Shown here piece by piece: positions 7,165 through 14,836 of a DNA stretch of 46,129 bases. The DNA comes from Dehalococcoidia bacterium. Lineage in GTDB: Bacteria > Chloroflexota > Dehalococcoidia > UBA2979. Where the stretch lies: contig QZJI01000021.1 of NCBI GenBank assembly GCA_003599735.1, forward strand, positions 1 through 46,129, in the 5' to 3' direction. The position numbers and the translations under genes were made by a program. Each line of letters opens with the position of its first letter. Within the stretch, counting starts at the first letter, position 1. Under the pieces are notes generated by a model. That model did not search any database. It was not told where the DNA came from and saw only the letters and a program-made list of their open reading frames with translations.

Positions 7165-7192
7165 GCCACACGATTTCGTGTGGCCCTGTTTT
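7165..7192 (+). terminator. Rho-independent terminator after DUF805 gene
   Basis: GCCACACG-attt-CGTGTGGC forms a perfect eight-base-pair stem at 7165-7184, followed by CCCTGTTTT. It is the clearest T-tailed terminator in the window and may also limit readthrough from the convergent gene. Confidence 0.75.
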
Positions 7193-7262
7193 GATCCGAC
7201 TGGGTGGTCCTCGACGTTGTGATGCGGATCACGTCCCAGGGCGGCGTGACGTCCCCACCAGG

Positions 7263-8441
7263 CTACGTGCTCGCATCCTGAGTGGCGCCTCGAAGGGCGG
7301 AAATGCCGGTGGCGACGGCGAGAAGGATCGCGCCGCCCATGACCGGGGTCGCCAGCTGCTTCAGGGGGGCGGACTCCGCAAGGAGGCCAACGATGAAGAC
7401 CGCGATGCCCGCGTTCACGCCCACAAAGACCAGGTGGTCGACCATCGGCGCGACGGGGCGCCGGAACCGCATGATCAGCGCCAGAAGCCCGTTCGTCATG
7501 ACGCCGATAAACATCGAATGGTCCAGCGCCAGCAGCAGGTGGACAGGTGGGTCGATCTCCTTCGAGAAATACTTGCCGATCAGGTAGACGAAAATTCCGA
7601 GGTTCACGATGAGGTAGACAAGCGCCATCAGTCCATGCCGCGCGGTCGCCGTCGCCGTGAGCGAGGTGGCCATCAGGCTCGGGCGCATCCGGATGACCAG
7701 AATGATGAGGCCGATCACCTCGAACGGCAGACTGAGCGTGACGAGCGGGACGATGTCGGCGAGCAGGCCGATGATGACGAAGATGCCGCCCAGCAGCGGC
7801 AAACCGATCTGGAACCACCCGGCGGTCGTCGCTCGGCGGATGGTGGAAGTGCCGTCCAGCGCCCATTCGGCGAGGGCCATGCCCACCGGAACGAGGAAGC
7901 CGACGACCATGGCGGCGGGGTGCGCGTCGGCGGTGCGGATCGTGATGGACTCGTTCCCGGCGAGCCGCAGCCCGAGCAGGATCCCCAGCACCGCGCCCAG
8001 CACGGACATCATGACCGCGCCGAGGATGCCGATATGGGGGACGCTGAGCGTGCGGCCTCGCGCCTGCCGCGCCGTCCAGAGGAACGTCGCCAGAATGACC
8101 AGCCCAACGAGCGCCCCGAGGAGGGGACGGATGACGTTTGTTGTCGTGAGGAAGGCGAGGGAGTACGCCGTGATCGAAAGCGGGGCGGCGTACCCGAGCA
8201 GCCGGATGAGGCCGGCATCCTTGCCGGGTGTGTCACCCATGGCGAAGAGCCAGAGTGCGGAGGCGATCACGCCCATGGTGATCCAGCCAAGCGTGCCGAC
8301 GTGGACATGTGTGAGTAGAGCCTTATGGCTGAACTCGACCAGATCGATGCCGTTCAGGATGCCGATGACGACGGTGAACGTGAAAAGTGCAAGGGCCGTG
8401 CTGAGAAGCAAGCGGATTGCTGCGCTATGTGGGCTGACCAT
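7263..8441 (-). CDS. Multi-pass membrane protein related to heme-copper oxidase subunit I / NnrS
   Basis: The 392-residue protein has about twelve hydrophobic helices. Near the N-terminus is VEFSHKALLTHVHVGTLGWITMG, matching the THxHxGTxGWxxM/L segment of NnrS-like proteins and cbb3-type subunit-I relatives. Later come TADAHPAAMVVGFLVPVGM and LALDHSMFIGVMTNG, again with single His residues at helix ends. These His are candidate heme or metal ligands, but the full heme-copper set is not evident, so a catalytic oxidase is unlikely. ATG 8441 has GAGGG five bases upstream; 8465 does not. A heme- or NO-related role is inference. Confidence 0.7.
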   Translation of the reverse strand: MVSPHSAAIRLLLSTALALFTFTVVIGILNGIDLVEFSHKALLTHVHVGTLGWITMGVIASALWLFAMGDTPGKDAGLIRLLGYAAPLSITAYSLAFLTTTNVIRPLLGALVGLVILATFLWTARQARGRTLSVPHIGILGAVMMSVLGAVLGILLGLRLAGNESITIRTADAHPAAMVVGFLVPVGMALAEWALDGTSTIRRATTAGWFQIGLPLLGGIFVIIGLLADIVPLVTLSLPFEVIGLIILVIRMRPSLMATSLTATATARHGLMALVYLIVNLGIFVYLIGKYFSKEIDPPVHLLLALDHSMFIGVMTNGLLALIMRFRRPVAPMVDHLVFVGVNAGIAVFIVGLLAESAPLKQLATPVMGGAILLAVATGISALRGATQDAST

Positions 8442-8647
8442 GGAATCCCTCAATGTTGCAATCAATGTGATGGCATATTGGAGTCAAGCGGCGCGACTAT
8501 AGCGGATTAGTCAACGGACGAGTCTGGGTGGACAAAACGGGGGTGGTGTGTCCTGGTGGTGGGTGGAGCTGCCCGCAGATTTGGAGGCCTGATCCGCTGG
8601 ATTCACGCTCCGGCGTAGTATGCCGGGCGGCTGGCGAGGAGGTTGCG

Positions 8648-9139
8648 ATGGACGGAAGCGTCGCTACAGGTGAGCCCGTTGGGAGTCGGGCTGGAGAGCG
8701 CCCGCGCGCTCTACTACGGGGTGGGCGCGCTGATCTCGTCCAGCTCATCTCCACAGGCGCGCAAAGCTCCGTAGCGGGCGCCTTCATGTCGCCGATGACA
8801 CGTGAACTGGACTGGACGCGCAGAGTTCACCTACGGGCTGACGATAAGCCGGTTCGTCGCGGCGGCGGCCAGCATCTTCATCGGTGTGTGAATGGACAGC
8901 TGCGGCGGATGCCGGCTGATGTTTGGCGGCGCGCTGCTCCTGTCTCTGGCGATTCTTATGACTTCTATGACCGGTTCCGCCACCGACATCTGGCACGCTG
9001 CTGTTCGTCTCCTGGTACTACGAGGACGGTCCGGGAACTGCCACAGGCGTTCCTGAGGATAGGTGTGTTGTGGTTCGCGGCGGCGGGTATCGTGTTGTTA
9101 GTGTGCCGTCCCACGAAGCTCGTGGTTGCCGCGGCGTAG
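8648..9139 (+). pseudogene. Decayed MFS transporter gene
   Basis: An intact GAGGAGG site precedes the ATG at 8648, but the coding sequence is broken. The frame of the ATG runs to about 8700. ALYYGVGALI then lies in another frame, the first frame returns with SSVAGAFMSPMTRELDWTR (8769-8821), and another shift gives AEFTYGLTISRFVAAA. TGA (8889) then stands where MFS relatives have Trp before MDSCGG. The C-terminal tail LWFAAAGIVLLVCRP (9067-9139) follows after loss of about 300 residues. The fragments resemble the MFS group at 4509. Two frameshifts, a stop and a large deletion make function implausible. Confidence 0.8.
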
Positions 9140-9154
9140 CGTCGAGGAGGTCGG

Positions 9155-9655
9155 ATGGACGCTGAGCTGGTCATCTTGCGGACGCTGCATGTGTTGCCAG
9201 GGGTGTTGTGGGTCGGGGGGGCATCTCTGATGGCGTGGGTGATCGAGCCGCAGTTACGCAAGGCGGGCCCGGCAGTGCAGGGCCCGGCGATGCGGGCGTT
9301 CGGCAAGACGCTGAGTCTGGTGCTGTCCGTCGCCGCGGGTGTCAACATCCTGATGGGGTTCGCGCTGGTCGAGCGGACGCCGGGGTACGGGTTCGGCGAC
9401 CTGTTCACGACTTCATGGGGTTGGGCGATCGGGCTCGGGCTGATTGCGGCGCTAATCGCGGCGGCCATCGGAAGCATGGCGGGATCGATCCTGCGACAGA
9501 TGGATACGCTGGGCGCCCAGATCAGCGGCGCGCCGACACCAGCGCAGGCGTCCGCGATGGCGGCCCTCCAGGAGACGATGCGCCGGAACGCGCGGGTCGC
9601 CTCCATTTTGGGCGTTGCCTCGCTCGTCCTGATGGTCAGCGCGCGGTACGTATAG
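9155..9655 (+). CDS. Four-TM membrane protein with conserved N-terminal His
   Basis: The 166-residue protein opens ELVILRTLHVLPGVLWVGG, the TLH..xG..WVGG motif of CopD/DUF2269-like membrane proteins, whose His is a likely heme or copper ligand. Four hydrophobic helices are visible (about 5-30, 50-70, 88-110 and 145-163) with a hydrophilic loop before the last. GGAGG lies five bases before ATG 9155. It is three bases upstream of corA, so probably co-transcribed. The family call is tentative. Confidence 0.7.
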   Translation: MDAELVILRTLHVLPGVLWVGGASLMAWVIEPQLRKAGPAVQGPAMRAFGKTLSLVLSVAAGVNILMGFALVERTPGYGFGDLFTTSWGWAIGLGLIAALIAAAIGSMAGSILRQMDTLGAQISGAPTPAQASAMAALQETMRRNARVASILGVASLVLMVSARYV

Positions 9656-9658
9656 CGC

Positions 9659-10624
9659 ATGCTGATTGTCCGCGCGCGGCGCGCCGACGGATCCCTCGTC
9701 CTCGACCTGACACTCGAGGCGGGGCTGGCGCTGCTGTCCGACCCGGGGACGCTCGTCTGGTTCGATATCGACGAGGAGTCGCTCGAAGAGATCGACACGG
9801 TCTCAGCTGCCTTGTCGCTCAACCACCTGACGGTCGAAGATCTGAAACACCGCGGGCAGCGCGGCAAACTCGAACAGTTCGACGGCTACTCGGTGCTCGT
9901 GATGCATGGTGTGGAGTACGTCCCGGCGATCCCGGTGCTCAACGAGCACGAACTCGACATGGTGATCGGGTCGAACTGGGTGCTGACTGGCCGTGACCCA
10001 CACCTGGTGGCGCTGATGCCAGGGCCTGACCTCGAGATGCGACTGCCTTCGATGATGGCGTCGGACGCGGGGTATTTGCTGTACGCGATCGCGGACCGCG
10101 TGGTGGACTCGTTGTTCCCGGTGCTCGACCAGATGCTTGACGACGTTGACGATATCGAAGACCGCGTCATCCTGCGGCCAGATCAGGCGCTGCTGGAGCG
10201 GATCTTTGCGATGAAGCGGAGCGGCGTCATGTTGCGGAAGCTCGTCTCGCCGCATCTCGAGATTTTTACGCGGCTCACGTCTCCAGCGTATGGCATCGTG
10301 AGCGCCGAGCACATGATTTACTTTCGCGACGTACACGACCACCTGATCCGGATCTTCGAGATCGTGGATTCCTACCGCGAACTGATGACCGGTGCGCTGG
10401 AGGTCCACCTGTCGACGGTGAACAACCAGTTGAGCGACGTGATGAAGCGGTTGACTGTGTTGACGGCGATGTTTCTGCCGCTGACGTTTGTCACCGGCGC
10501 GTTCGGGATGAATATGGTGAGCTCACCGGTCTGGACAGATCCCGCATTCTGGATCTTACTGACCGGGATGGCGGGCGTCGCCGCCGGCCAGTGGGCGTAT
10601 TTCAGGTACCGGGGCTGGGCATAG
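9659..10624 (+). CDS. corA: CorA family magnesium/cobalt transporter
   Basis: The 321-residue protein has the CorA layout: an N-terminal cytoplasmic alpha/beta domain (WFDIDEESLEEIDTVSAALSL, HLTVEDLKHRGQRGKLEQF), a long helical stalk (LFPVLDQMLDDVDDIEDRV, FEIVDSYRELMTGALEVHLS), and two C-terminal TM helices. The pore-mouth GMN motif is FGMNM near residue 285. It forms pentameric Mg2+ channels in the cytoplasmic membrane. Length is typical. It starts three bases after the upstream membrane protein gene. Confidence 0.95.
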   Translation: MLIVRARRADGSLVLDLTLEAGLALLSDPGTLVWFDIDEESLEEIDTVSAALSLNHLTVEDLKHRGQRGKLEQFDGYSVLVMHGVEYVPAIPVLNEHELDMVIGSNWVLTGRDPHLVALMPGPDLEMRLPSMMASDAGYLLYAIADRVVDSLFPVLDQMLDDVDDIEDRVILRPDQALLERIFAMKRSGVMLRKLVSPHLEIFTRLTSPAYGIVSAEHMIYFRDVHDHLIRIFEIVDSYRELMTGALEVHLSTVNNQLSDVMKRLTVLTAMFLPLTFVTGAFGMNMVSSPVWTDPAFWILLTGMAGVAAGQWAYFRYRGWA

Positions 10625-10643
10625 GGCGTTGGGGATCCCCTGG

Positions 10644-11348
10644 CTATTTCAGCCGTTCCGCCCGGACGATGAGGCGAGTGCTGTACTCGTGCGTGTCCGG
10701 GTTGAACTTTCCGCTACAGGTGTACAGCGTGATGGAGTCCACCTTCACGTTGCTGCTCCAGTGCTGGCCCCAGTCCGTCGTGTTCGCGTCGACTTCGCGC
10801 GCCCACGTGACGGAGTACTTCAGCGTCTGACCGTTGATGTCGACCTCGATGCGGTCTCCCGCTTTGAGCCGGTCGAGGTCCCAGAACACCGCCGGGCCGG
10901 TGTAGTGCTGTCCGACGCTGGCGATGTCCCGGTTGAGGTCGGCGTGTGCGCCGAAGACCGCGTTCTTCCCCGCTCCCGGGTAGCCGCCCTGTCCGGGAAA
11001 CGCGGAAAGGTCATACCAGGCGACATCCACGGGGCCGTACGGTTCGGGCATCACTTTTCCGTTGACAGCCCACGCACCGACCGGGGCATTCACGCCAATC
11101 GAAGGGATGCGGAGGCGTGCGAAGTCGGTGCCCTTCGGCTCGCCATATTTCTTCGTCCACGCTGTGACGGAGTCTTGCACGCGCGGCGTGGCGGACACGC
11201 CGGCCACCGTTGACGCTGGACTGTTCTTCGAGGTCGAGCGGAGGGAAATGCTGCCGCCGCCGATAGTCCCCGTCGCAGCCAGGATCGCGCCCATGAGTGC
11301 GCAGGCGCCGATCAGTGCAAGGACGACCAGCTGGGCCTGTCGAGACAT
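10644..11348 (-). CDS. Sortase (class E/F-like)
   Basis: The 234-residue protein has an N-terminal signal-anchor helix (residues 7-28), a Ser/Thr-rich linker and a sortase beta-barrel. The catalytic triad is visible: His135 in FGAHAD, Cys211 in TLYTCSG and Arg225 in YSTRLIVRAER. Sortases cleave a C-terminal sorting signal and join proteins to the cell surface or to one another. GGAG seven bases before ATG 11348 supports the start. No LPxTG-type substrate is seen in the window. It differs clearly from the second sortase at 25738. Confidence 0.92.
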   Translation of the reverse strand: MSRQAQLVVLALIGACALMGAILAATGTIGGGSISLRSTSKNSPASTVAGVSATPRVQDSVTAWTKKYGEPKGTDFARLRIPSIGVNAPVGAWAVNGKVMPEPYGPVDVAWYDLSAFPGQGGYPGAGKNAVFGAHADLNRDIASVGQHYTGPAVFWDLDRLKAGDRIEVDINGQTLKYSVTWAREVDANTTDWGQHWSSNVKVDSITLYTCSGKFNPDTHEYSTRLIVRAERLK

Positions 11349-11495
11349 CGCGGACTCCGGAAACCAGTGATGGGACTAAGCGGGTAAGTAGATCTATCTT
11401 AGGCACGGAGTCGCGACTGGGACAGCAGGTGAGCCCCTTGGGGATACTTTCCTAACGCCGGGATGGCGCTCCATGTTCCTCGCACTCAGGTTGGG

Positions 11496-11645
11496 ATGAT
11501 TCTTGCCGATGATCTCGGCATGGTCGACATCTTTGTCGCTCTGGGGATTTCGTTCGTGCTCGCCTTCGTGGTGTCCGGGCCGAAGGCACGCCGCGCGCCG
11601 GTGGTTCAACCATCTGCGAAGCCGGGAAAGGGTGAGCGAAAGTAA
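11496..11645 (+). CDS. Possible 49-residue single-pass membrane protein
   Basis: The reading frame encodes MVDIFVALGISFVLAFVVSG followed by a basic, Pro-rich tail (KARRAPVVQPSAKPGKGERK). That is a plausible small membrane protein. A GCCTC-agc-GAGGC hairpin starts directly after the stop. The ribosome site is weak (AGG before ATG 11496), and ATG 11463 or 11520 are alternatives. No family recognised. Confidence 0.35.
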   Translation: MILADDLGMVDIFVALGISFVLAFVVSGPKARRAPVVQPSAKPGKGERK

Positions 11646-11818
11646 GGCCTCAGCGAGGCGGGTGCGGCATCGCATTCCGTGTATCAACGGTCGAGGATCC
11701 AACCCGGCAGCAGGCGCATGGCGGCCGCACGCAGACCGCGTCTCGCCTAACGAAGTACCGGCCTTTGCCGGGGGAGCGCGCCGCGTGGGTGATCGTTTCA
11801 GGGAAACGGGCATTGGCC
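11646..11818. other. Intergenic region with small hairpins
   Basis: I see no gene. It contains GCCTC-agc-GAGGC at 11647-11659 and CCGGC...GCCGG near 11759. These may end transcripts from both sides. Confidence 0.35.
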
Positions 11819-12205
11819 TTAGTCGGGGACAACGGTGCGAGAGGCGAACTTCCACACGCCGTCGACACGGCGAAGCGTGTCCTCGTACCGGGCCGTGGTG
11901 ACGAGGGTTGCTGGCCCGCCGCCGGTCTTAAGCAATTGGAGGTAGCAGCGCATGGTCGCCTGGTCACCGTCGCCATCGATGACCACGTTGTTGACCCAGT
12001 GGCGCGAGCCTGGCATTCGTGCGGCGAAGTCCGTGGCGAAGACCTGTAATTCCTGCGCGCCTGTCCGTGTCCGCCCACCCGAGGTGAATGTCCCGTCAGT
12101 GGTGAATGTGGCTGCCCACGCCACAGCGTCGCCGGAGTCGATGGCGTGGTTGTAGCGCGCGAGCAGGGTCTGGATCTCGATCTGGTCAGCCACGGAGAGC
12201 GGCAC
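11819..12205 (-). CDS. SnoaL-like / NTF2-fold protein
   Basis: The 128-residue product begins ADQIEIQTLLARYNHAIDSGD, followed by WAATFTTDGTFTS, RHWVNNVVIDGDGDQATMRCYLQLL and ARYEDTLRRVDGVWKFASRTV. This is the standard helix-helix-strand pattern of the SnoaL_4/NTF2-like cone fold used by dehydratases, isomerases and ring-hydroxylating dioxygenase beta subunits. GTG 12205 is chosen because GAGG lies seven bases upstream. The substrate is unknown. Confidence 0.85.
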   Translation of the reverse strand: MPLSVADQIEIQTLLARYNHAIDSGDAVAWAATFTTDGTFTSGGRTRTGAQELQVFATDFAARMPGSRHWVNNVVIDGDGDQATMRCYLQLLKTGGGPATLVTTARYEDTLRRVDGVWKFASRTVVPD

Positions 12206-12266
12206 GATGGAACCTCCTCGATGTGAGGCGGATGGTACCGCGGTGTGGTGGAGGGGAGTCTCGGCG

Positions 12267-13265
12267 TTAACTGCGGACGAGGTGAAGGTGGTCGCGCCGG
12301 CGCGTGGACGGATGATTGCCCCCAACGAGGACCTCCCAGCGGGGCAGGCGTGTCCTCGGGGAAAGGGCACCGTCCAGCGAATTTCCGAAGGCGCGCAGCA
12401 GGGCGGCTTCCTCGAAGAGGTATTCGGACTCACGGCCGCCGCGGGCCAGTTCTTCCAGGGCGTCGTCGAGTGCCAGAGCGGTGCGATCGTGTTCTGCGAG
12501 GGTGGTAGTGGTGCTGCGTCCGGCGGCCGTCACGGTCAGCGTGCCCGTCGTGCTGTCGCCTTTGGCCTCGATGGTAGTGGTGAAGGAGGAAAGCTCGGCT
12601 TCGACCTGGACGCCGGTCGCGCTCCGGGCGACGAGCAGTGCGGCTCCGCCGTCCGTGAACCGTAGCTCGGTAACGATGGAGTCGGTCTCGCCCGGCTCCG
12701 GGCCGTAGGCGGTGGCGGTGATGGATTCGATGTGTTCGTTCCGCACGCGGGACGCAAGGACGACGAGGTCCTCCGCGATGGCGCGTGCCGGGCGGTCTTC
12801 CTCCACGGTGAGGGTGACGTTCCTCAGCCGGCTGACGGGGTGAGCCGCCTGGATGGCGGCGGCAATCGGGGCTCGCCACCAGAGCGGACGCAGGATGGAG
12901 GCGGTGGCGCCCATCCGCGCGAGCATTTCCAGCGTCTCTGGTTCTAGTGCGTCCCCGGTCAGCAGGACGGTGGCGCCACGCTGCGCCAGGATGGTGGCCT
13001 CGGCGGCCGCCGAGGCCATGTCCAGCAGGACGGTGTCCCCGCCGGCGCGCCGGAGCATCTCCCGGGGATGCTGGTATCGGGCAGGGCTGTCGAGGCGGTC
13101 TCGTAAAGCGGTGGCGGCGGTAGCGAGTGCCGCGGCGGAACGGTCGCCGACGGCGACCGTGACCAGGCCCCACGTTTCGAGCGCGTGCAGGAGGGCGGGT
13201 GTGCGCTCTGTCCATCCGCAGATGGCGAGCGTGTGGGGGGCTGACGCGCTGAAGGGAGCCTGCAT
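12267..13265 (-). CDS. Conserved-looking hypothetical, oxidoreductase-like N-terminus
   Basis: The 332-residue protein has an N-terminal alternation of strands and helices (HTLAICGWTERTPALLHALE, LVTVAVGDRSAAALATA, DTVLLDMASAAAEATILAQ) that resembles a degenerate Gfo/Idh/MocA Rossmann domain. A beta-rich C-terminal half with many Thr follows, then LFEEAALLRAFGNSLDGALS. The glycine-rich nucleotide loop is not clear, so cofactor binding is uncertain. ATG 13265 is used; no strong ribosome site is visible. The gene sits just upstream of, and divergent to, flagellin 1, but nothing ties it to motility. Confidence 0.55.
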   Translation of the reverse strand: MQAPFSASAPHTLAICGWTERTPALLHALETWGLVTVAVGDRSAAALATAATALRDRLDSPARYQHPREMLRRAGGDTVLLDMASAAAEATILAQRGATVLLTGDALEPETLEMLARMGATASILRPLWWRAPIAAAIQAAHPVSRLRNVTLTVEEDRPARAIAEDLVVLASRVRNEHIESITATAYGPEPGETDSIVTELRFTDGGAALLVARSATGVQVEAELSSFTTTIEAKGDSTTGTLTVTAAGRSTTTTLAEHDRTALALDDALEELARGGRESEYLFEEAALLRAFGNSLDGALSPRTRLPRWEVLVGGNHPSTRRRDHLHLVRS

Positions 13266-13494
13266 GCGCCGACGGTAGGCCGCCGAGGGCGCCGCCTCGG
13301 AGCGGGAAGACCCTGATGGACACCCGGGAGGGCATGTACTTCCGGAGACAAGGGCCGGAAGCCCGTCCCGCCCCTCAACCCGTCCGCTGTCCTGCCGATG
13401 ATGGCTGAGGAGGAACCGTGGAGTCCGGAACCACGCAAATCCACAACAGCCGGCATGGACGCCGGGGATAGTCACAGGCTTAGGAGGCCAAACG
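13266..13494 (+). promoter_or_regulatory. Leader/promoter region of flagellin 1
   Basis: The 229 bases before the flagellin contain CTTCCGG...CCGGAAG (13339-13363) and a GCCGG...GCCGG direct repeat (13449-13474). AGGAGG lies seven bases before the ATG. I found no TAAA/GCCGATAA sigma-28 pair with correct spacing, so the promoter is unassigned. Confidence 0.35.
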
Positions 13495-14688
13495 ATGGCA
13501 ATGATGATCAACACGAACATCGCTGCGATGAACGCGCAGCGAAACCTGAGCGCCACGAGCTCCGCGATGGGCAAAACCCTCGAGAAGCTGTCGAGCGGTC
13601 TGCGGATCAACCGCGCGGCGGACGACGCCGCTGGGTTGGTCATTTCTGAGAAGATGCGTTCCCAGATCAAGGGTATGCAGCAGGGTCTTCGGAACGCCCA
13701 GAACGGCGTCTCGATGCTGCAGACCGGTGAAGGCGCGCTGAACGAGGTCCACACGATCCTCGGCCGCGTGCGTGAGCTGGCCGTCCAGGCCGGCAACAGC
13801 ACACTGTCCGCCGCCGACCGCAACGCGATCGGTGAGGAAATGCTGGCGCTGCGGTCGGAGATCGACAACATCGCCACCCGGACCCGGTTCAACGGCCAGA
13901 ACCTTCTGAACGGTTCGCTCGCGGTCACGCTGGACTCCGCCACGTCGACGGCCGATACCGTTACGTACGCCAACGGCGGCTCCACGACCTCGGTCGCGTC
14001 GATCGACGTGGGGGACGCGAAGGCTGGTCAGACATACACGCTGACGAACGCCGGCGCGGTCCTGACGCTGACACAGGACGACGGCGCGGGCTACGTCCGC
14101 ACCGAGACGTTCACGGTTCAGGACATGACAGCCAGCACGACGCAGGCTGTGGCCTTCGAACAGCTGGGCGTCACGGTCAACCTTTCGCACGACGCGGTCG
14201 CCGCGACCCACACGGGTGCGAACCTTGCCACCGCCCTGAACACCACCACGGTGGTGACGACCGGCAGCGGCAACGCGACGTTCCGTGTCGGTTCCGAGGT
14301 CGGCGACGACATCTCGCTGGCGTTCACCGACATGCGCTCCAGCGCACTCGGCAACGCGAGCAAGTTGGACACGCTGATCGCGGACAACCAGGCGGTGTCG
14401 ACCACGACGAAGGCGGACACGCTGCTCGCTGCGGTCGACGCGGCGATCGACAACGTTTCTACCTTCCGGGCGAAGGTCGGCGCTCGCCAGAACCAGCTGG
14501 AGGCGGCGACGAACTCCCTCGGGGCTTCGATCGAGAACCTGTCGGCGTCTGAGTCGCGCATCCGCGACGCGGACATCGCGGAGCTGTCGAGCCAGATGAT
14601 CACGAAGCAGATCATCCAGCAGGCCGGTGTGTCCGTGCTCGCTCAGGCGAACTCAGCCCCGCAGGCGGTGCTGAAGCTCCTCGGTTAG
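13495..14688 (+). CDS. fliC: Flagellin 1
   Basis: The 397-residue protein has the two conserved flagellin ends. The D0/D1 N-terminus is INTNIAAMNAQRNL, LEKLSSGLRINRAADDAAGL and RVRELAVQAGNST. The C-terminus has RAKVGARQNQLE, ENLSASESRIRDADIA and QAGVSVLAQANSAPQAVLKLLG. Between about 150 and 295 is a Thr/Ala-rich, beta-strand variable domain exposed on the filament surface. It is secreted by the flagellar export apparatus, presumably with FliS, and capped by FliD. AGGAGG precedes the ATG and a strong terminator follows, so it is probably a highly expressed single-gene transcript. A paralogue lies at 20652. Confidence 0.98.
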   Translation: MAMMINTNIAAMNAQRNLSATSSAMGKTLEKLSSGLRINRAADDAAGLVISEKMRSQIKGMQQGLRNAQNGVSMLQTGEGALNEVHTILGRVRELAVQAGNSTLSAADRNAIGEEMLALRSEIDNIATRTRFNGQNLLNGSLAVTLDSATSTADTVTYANGGSTTSVASIDVGDAKAGQTYTLTNAGAVLTLTQDDGAGYVRTETFTVQDMTASTTQAVAFEQLGVTVNLSHDAVAATHTGANLATALNTTTVVTTGSGNATFRVGSEVGDDISLAFTDMRSSALGNASKLDTLIADNQAVSTTTKADTLLAAVDAAIDNVSTFRAKVGARQNQLEAATNSLGASIENLSASESRIRDADIAELSSQMITKQIIQQAGVSVLAQANSAPQAVLKLLG

Positions 14689-14714
14689 TCTTCAGCCGTC
14701 GCGAGACGGTACCG

Positions 14715-14745
14715 GGAGCCCCCACCGATCCGGTGGGGGCTCCTT
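14715..14745 (+). terminator. Strong intrinsic terminator after flagellin 1
   Basis: GGAGCCCCCACC (14715-14726) pairs with GGTGGGGGCTCC (14732-14743) over twelve base pairs, with a five-base loop and TT after. It starts 26 bases after the flagellin stop. Confidence 0.85.
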
Positions 14746-14836
14746 GCGTGCGCGGGGTTTCCCCGATGGGCGCGTTCGCAGCCCGAGGACAGACTCGGTG
14801 GGCAGCCCGCGTGGGGGGCGGTACGAGGAGCCATTG

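Noticed and set aside
8889-8891. TGA in the MFS remnant as a second selenocysteine codon
   Set aside because: The aligned residue in MFS relatives is Trp, and the gene has frameshifts on both sides, so decay explains it.
13266-13494. Sigma-28 promoter before flagellin 1
   Set aside because: CAAA and GCCGGGGATA are present but the spacing and -10 match are poor.
12267-13985. Full-length minus-strand open frame extending into the flagellin gene
   Set aside because: The part beyond 13265 lies opposite flagellin and reads as shadow sequence; the product is taken from ATG 13265.
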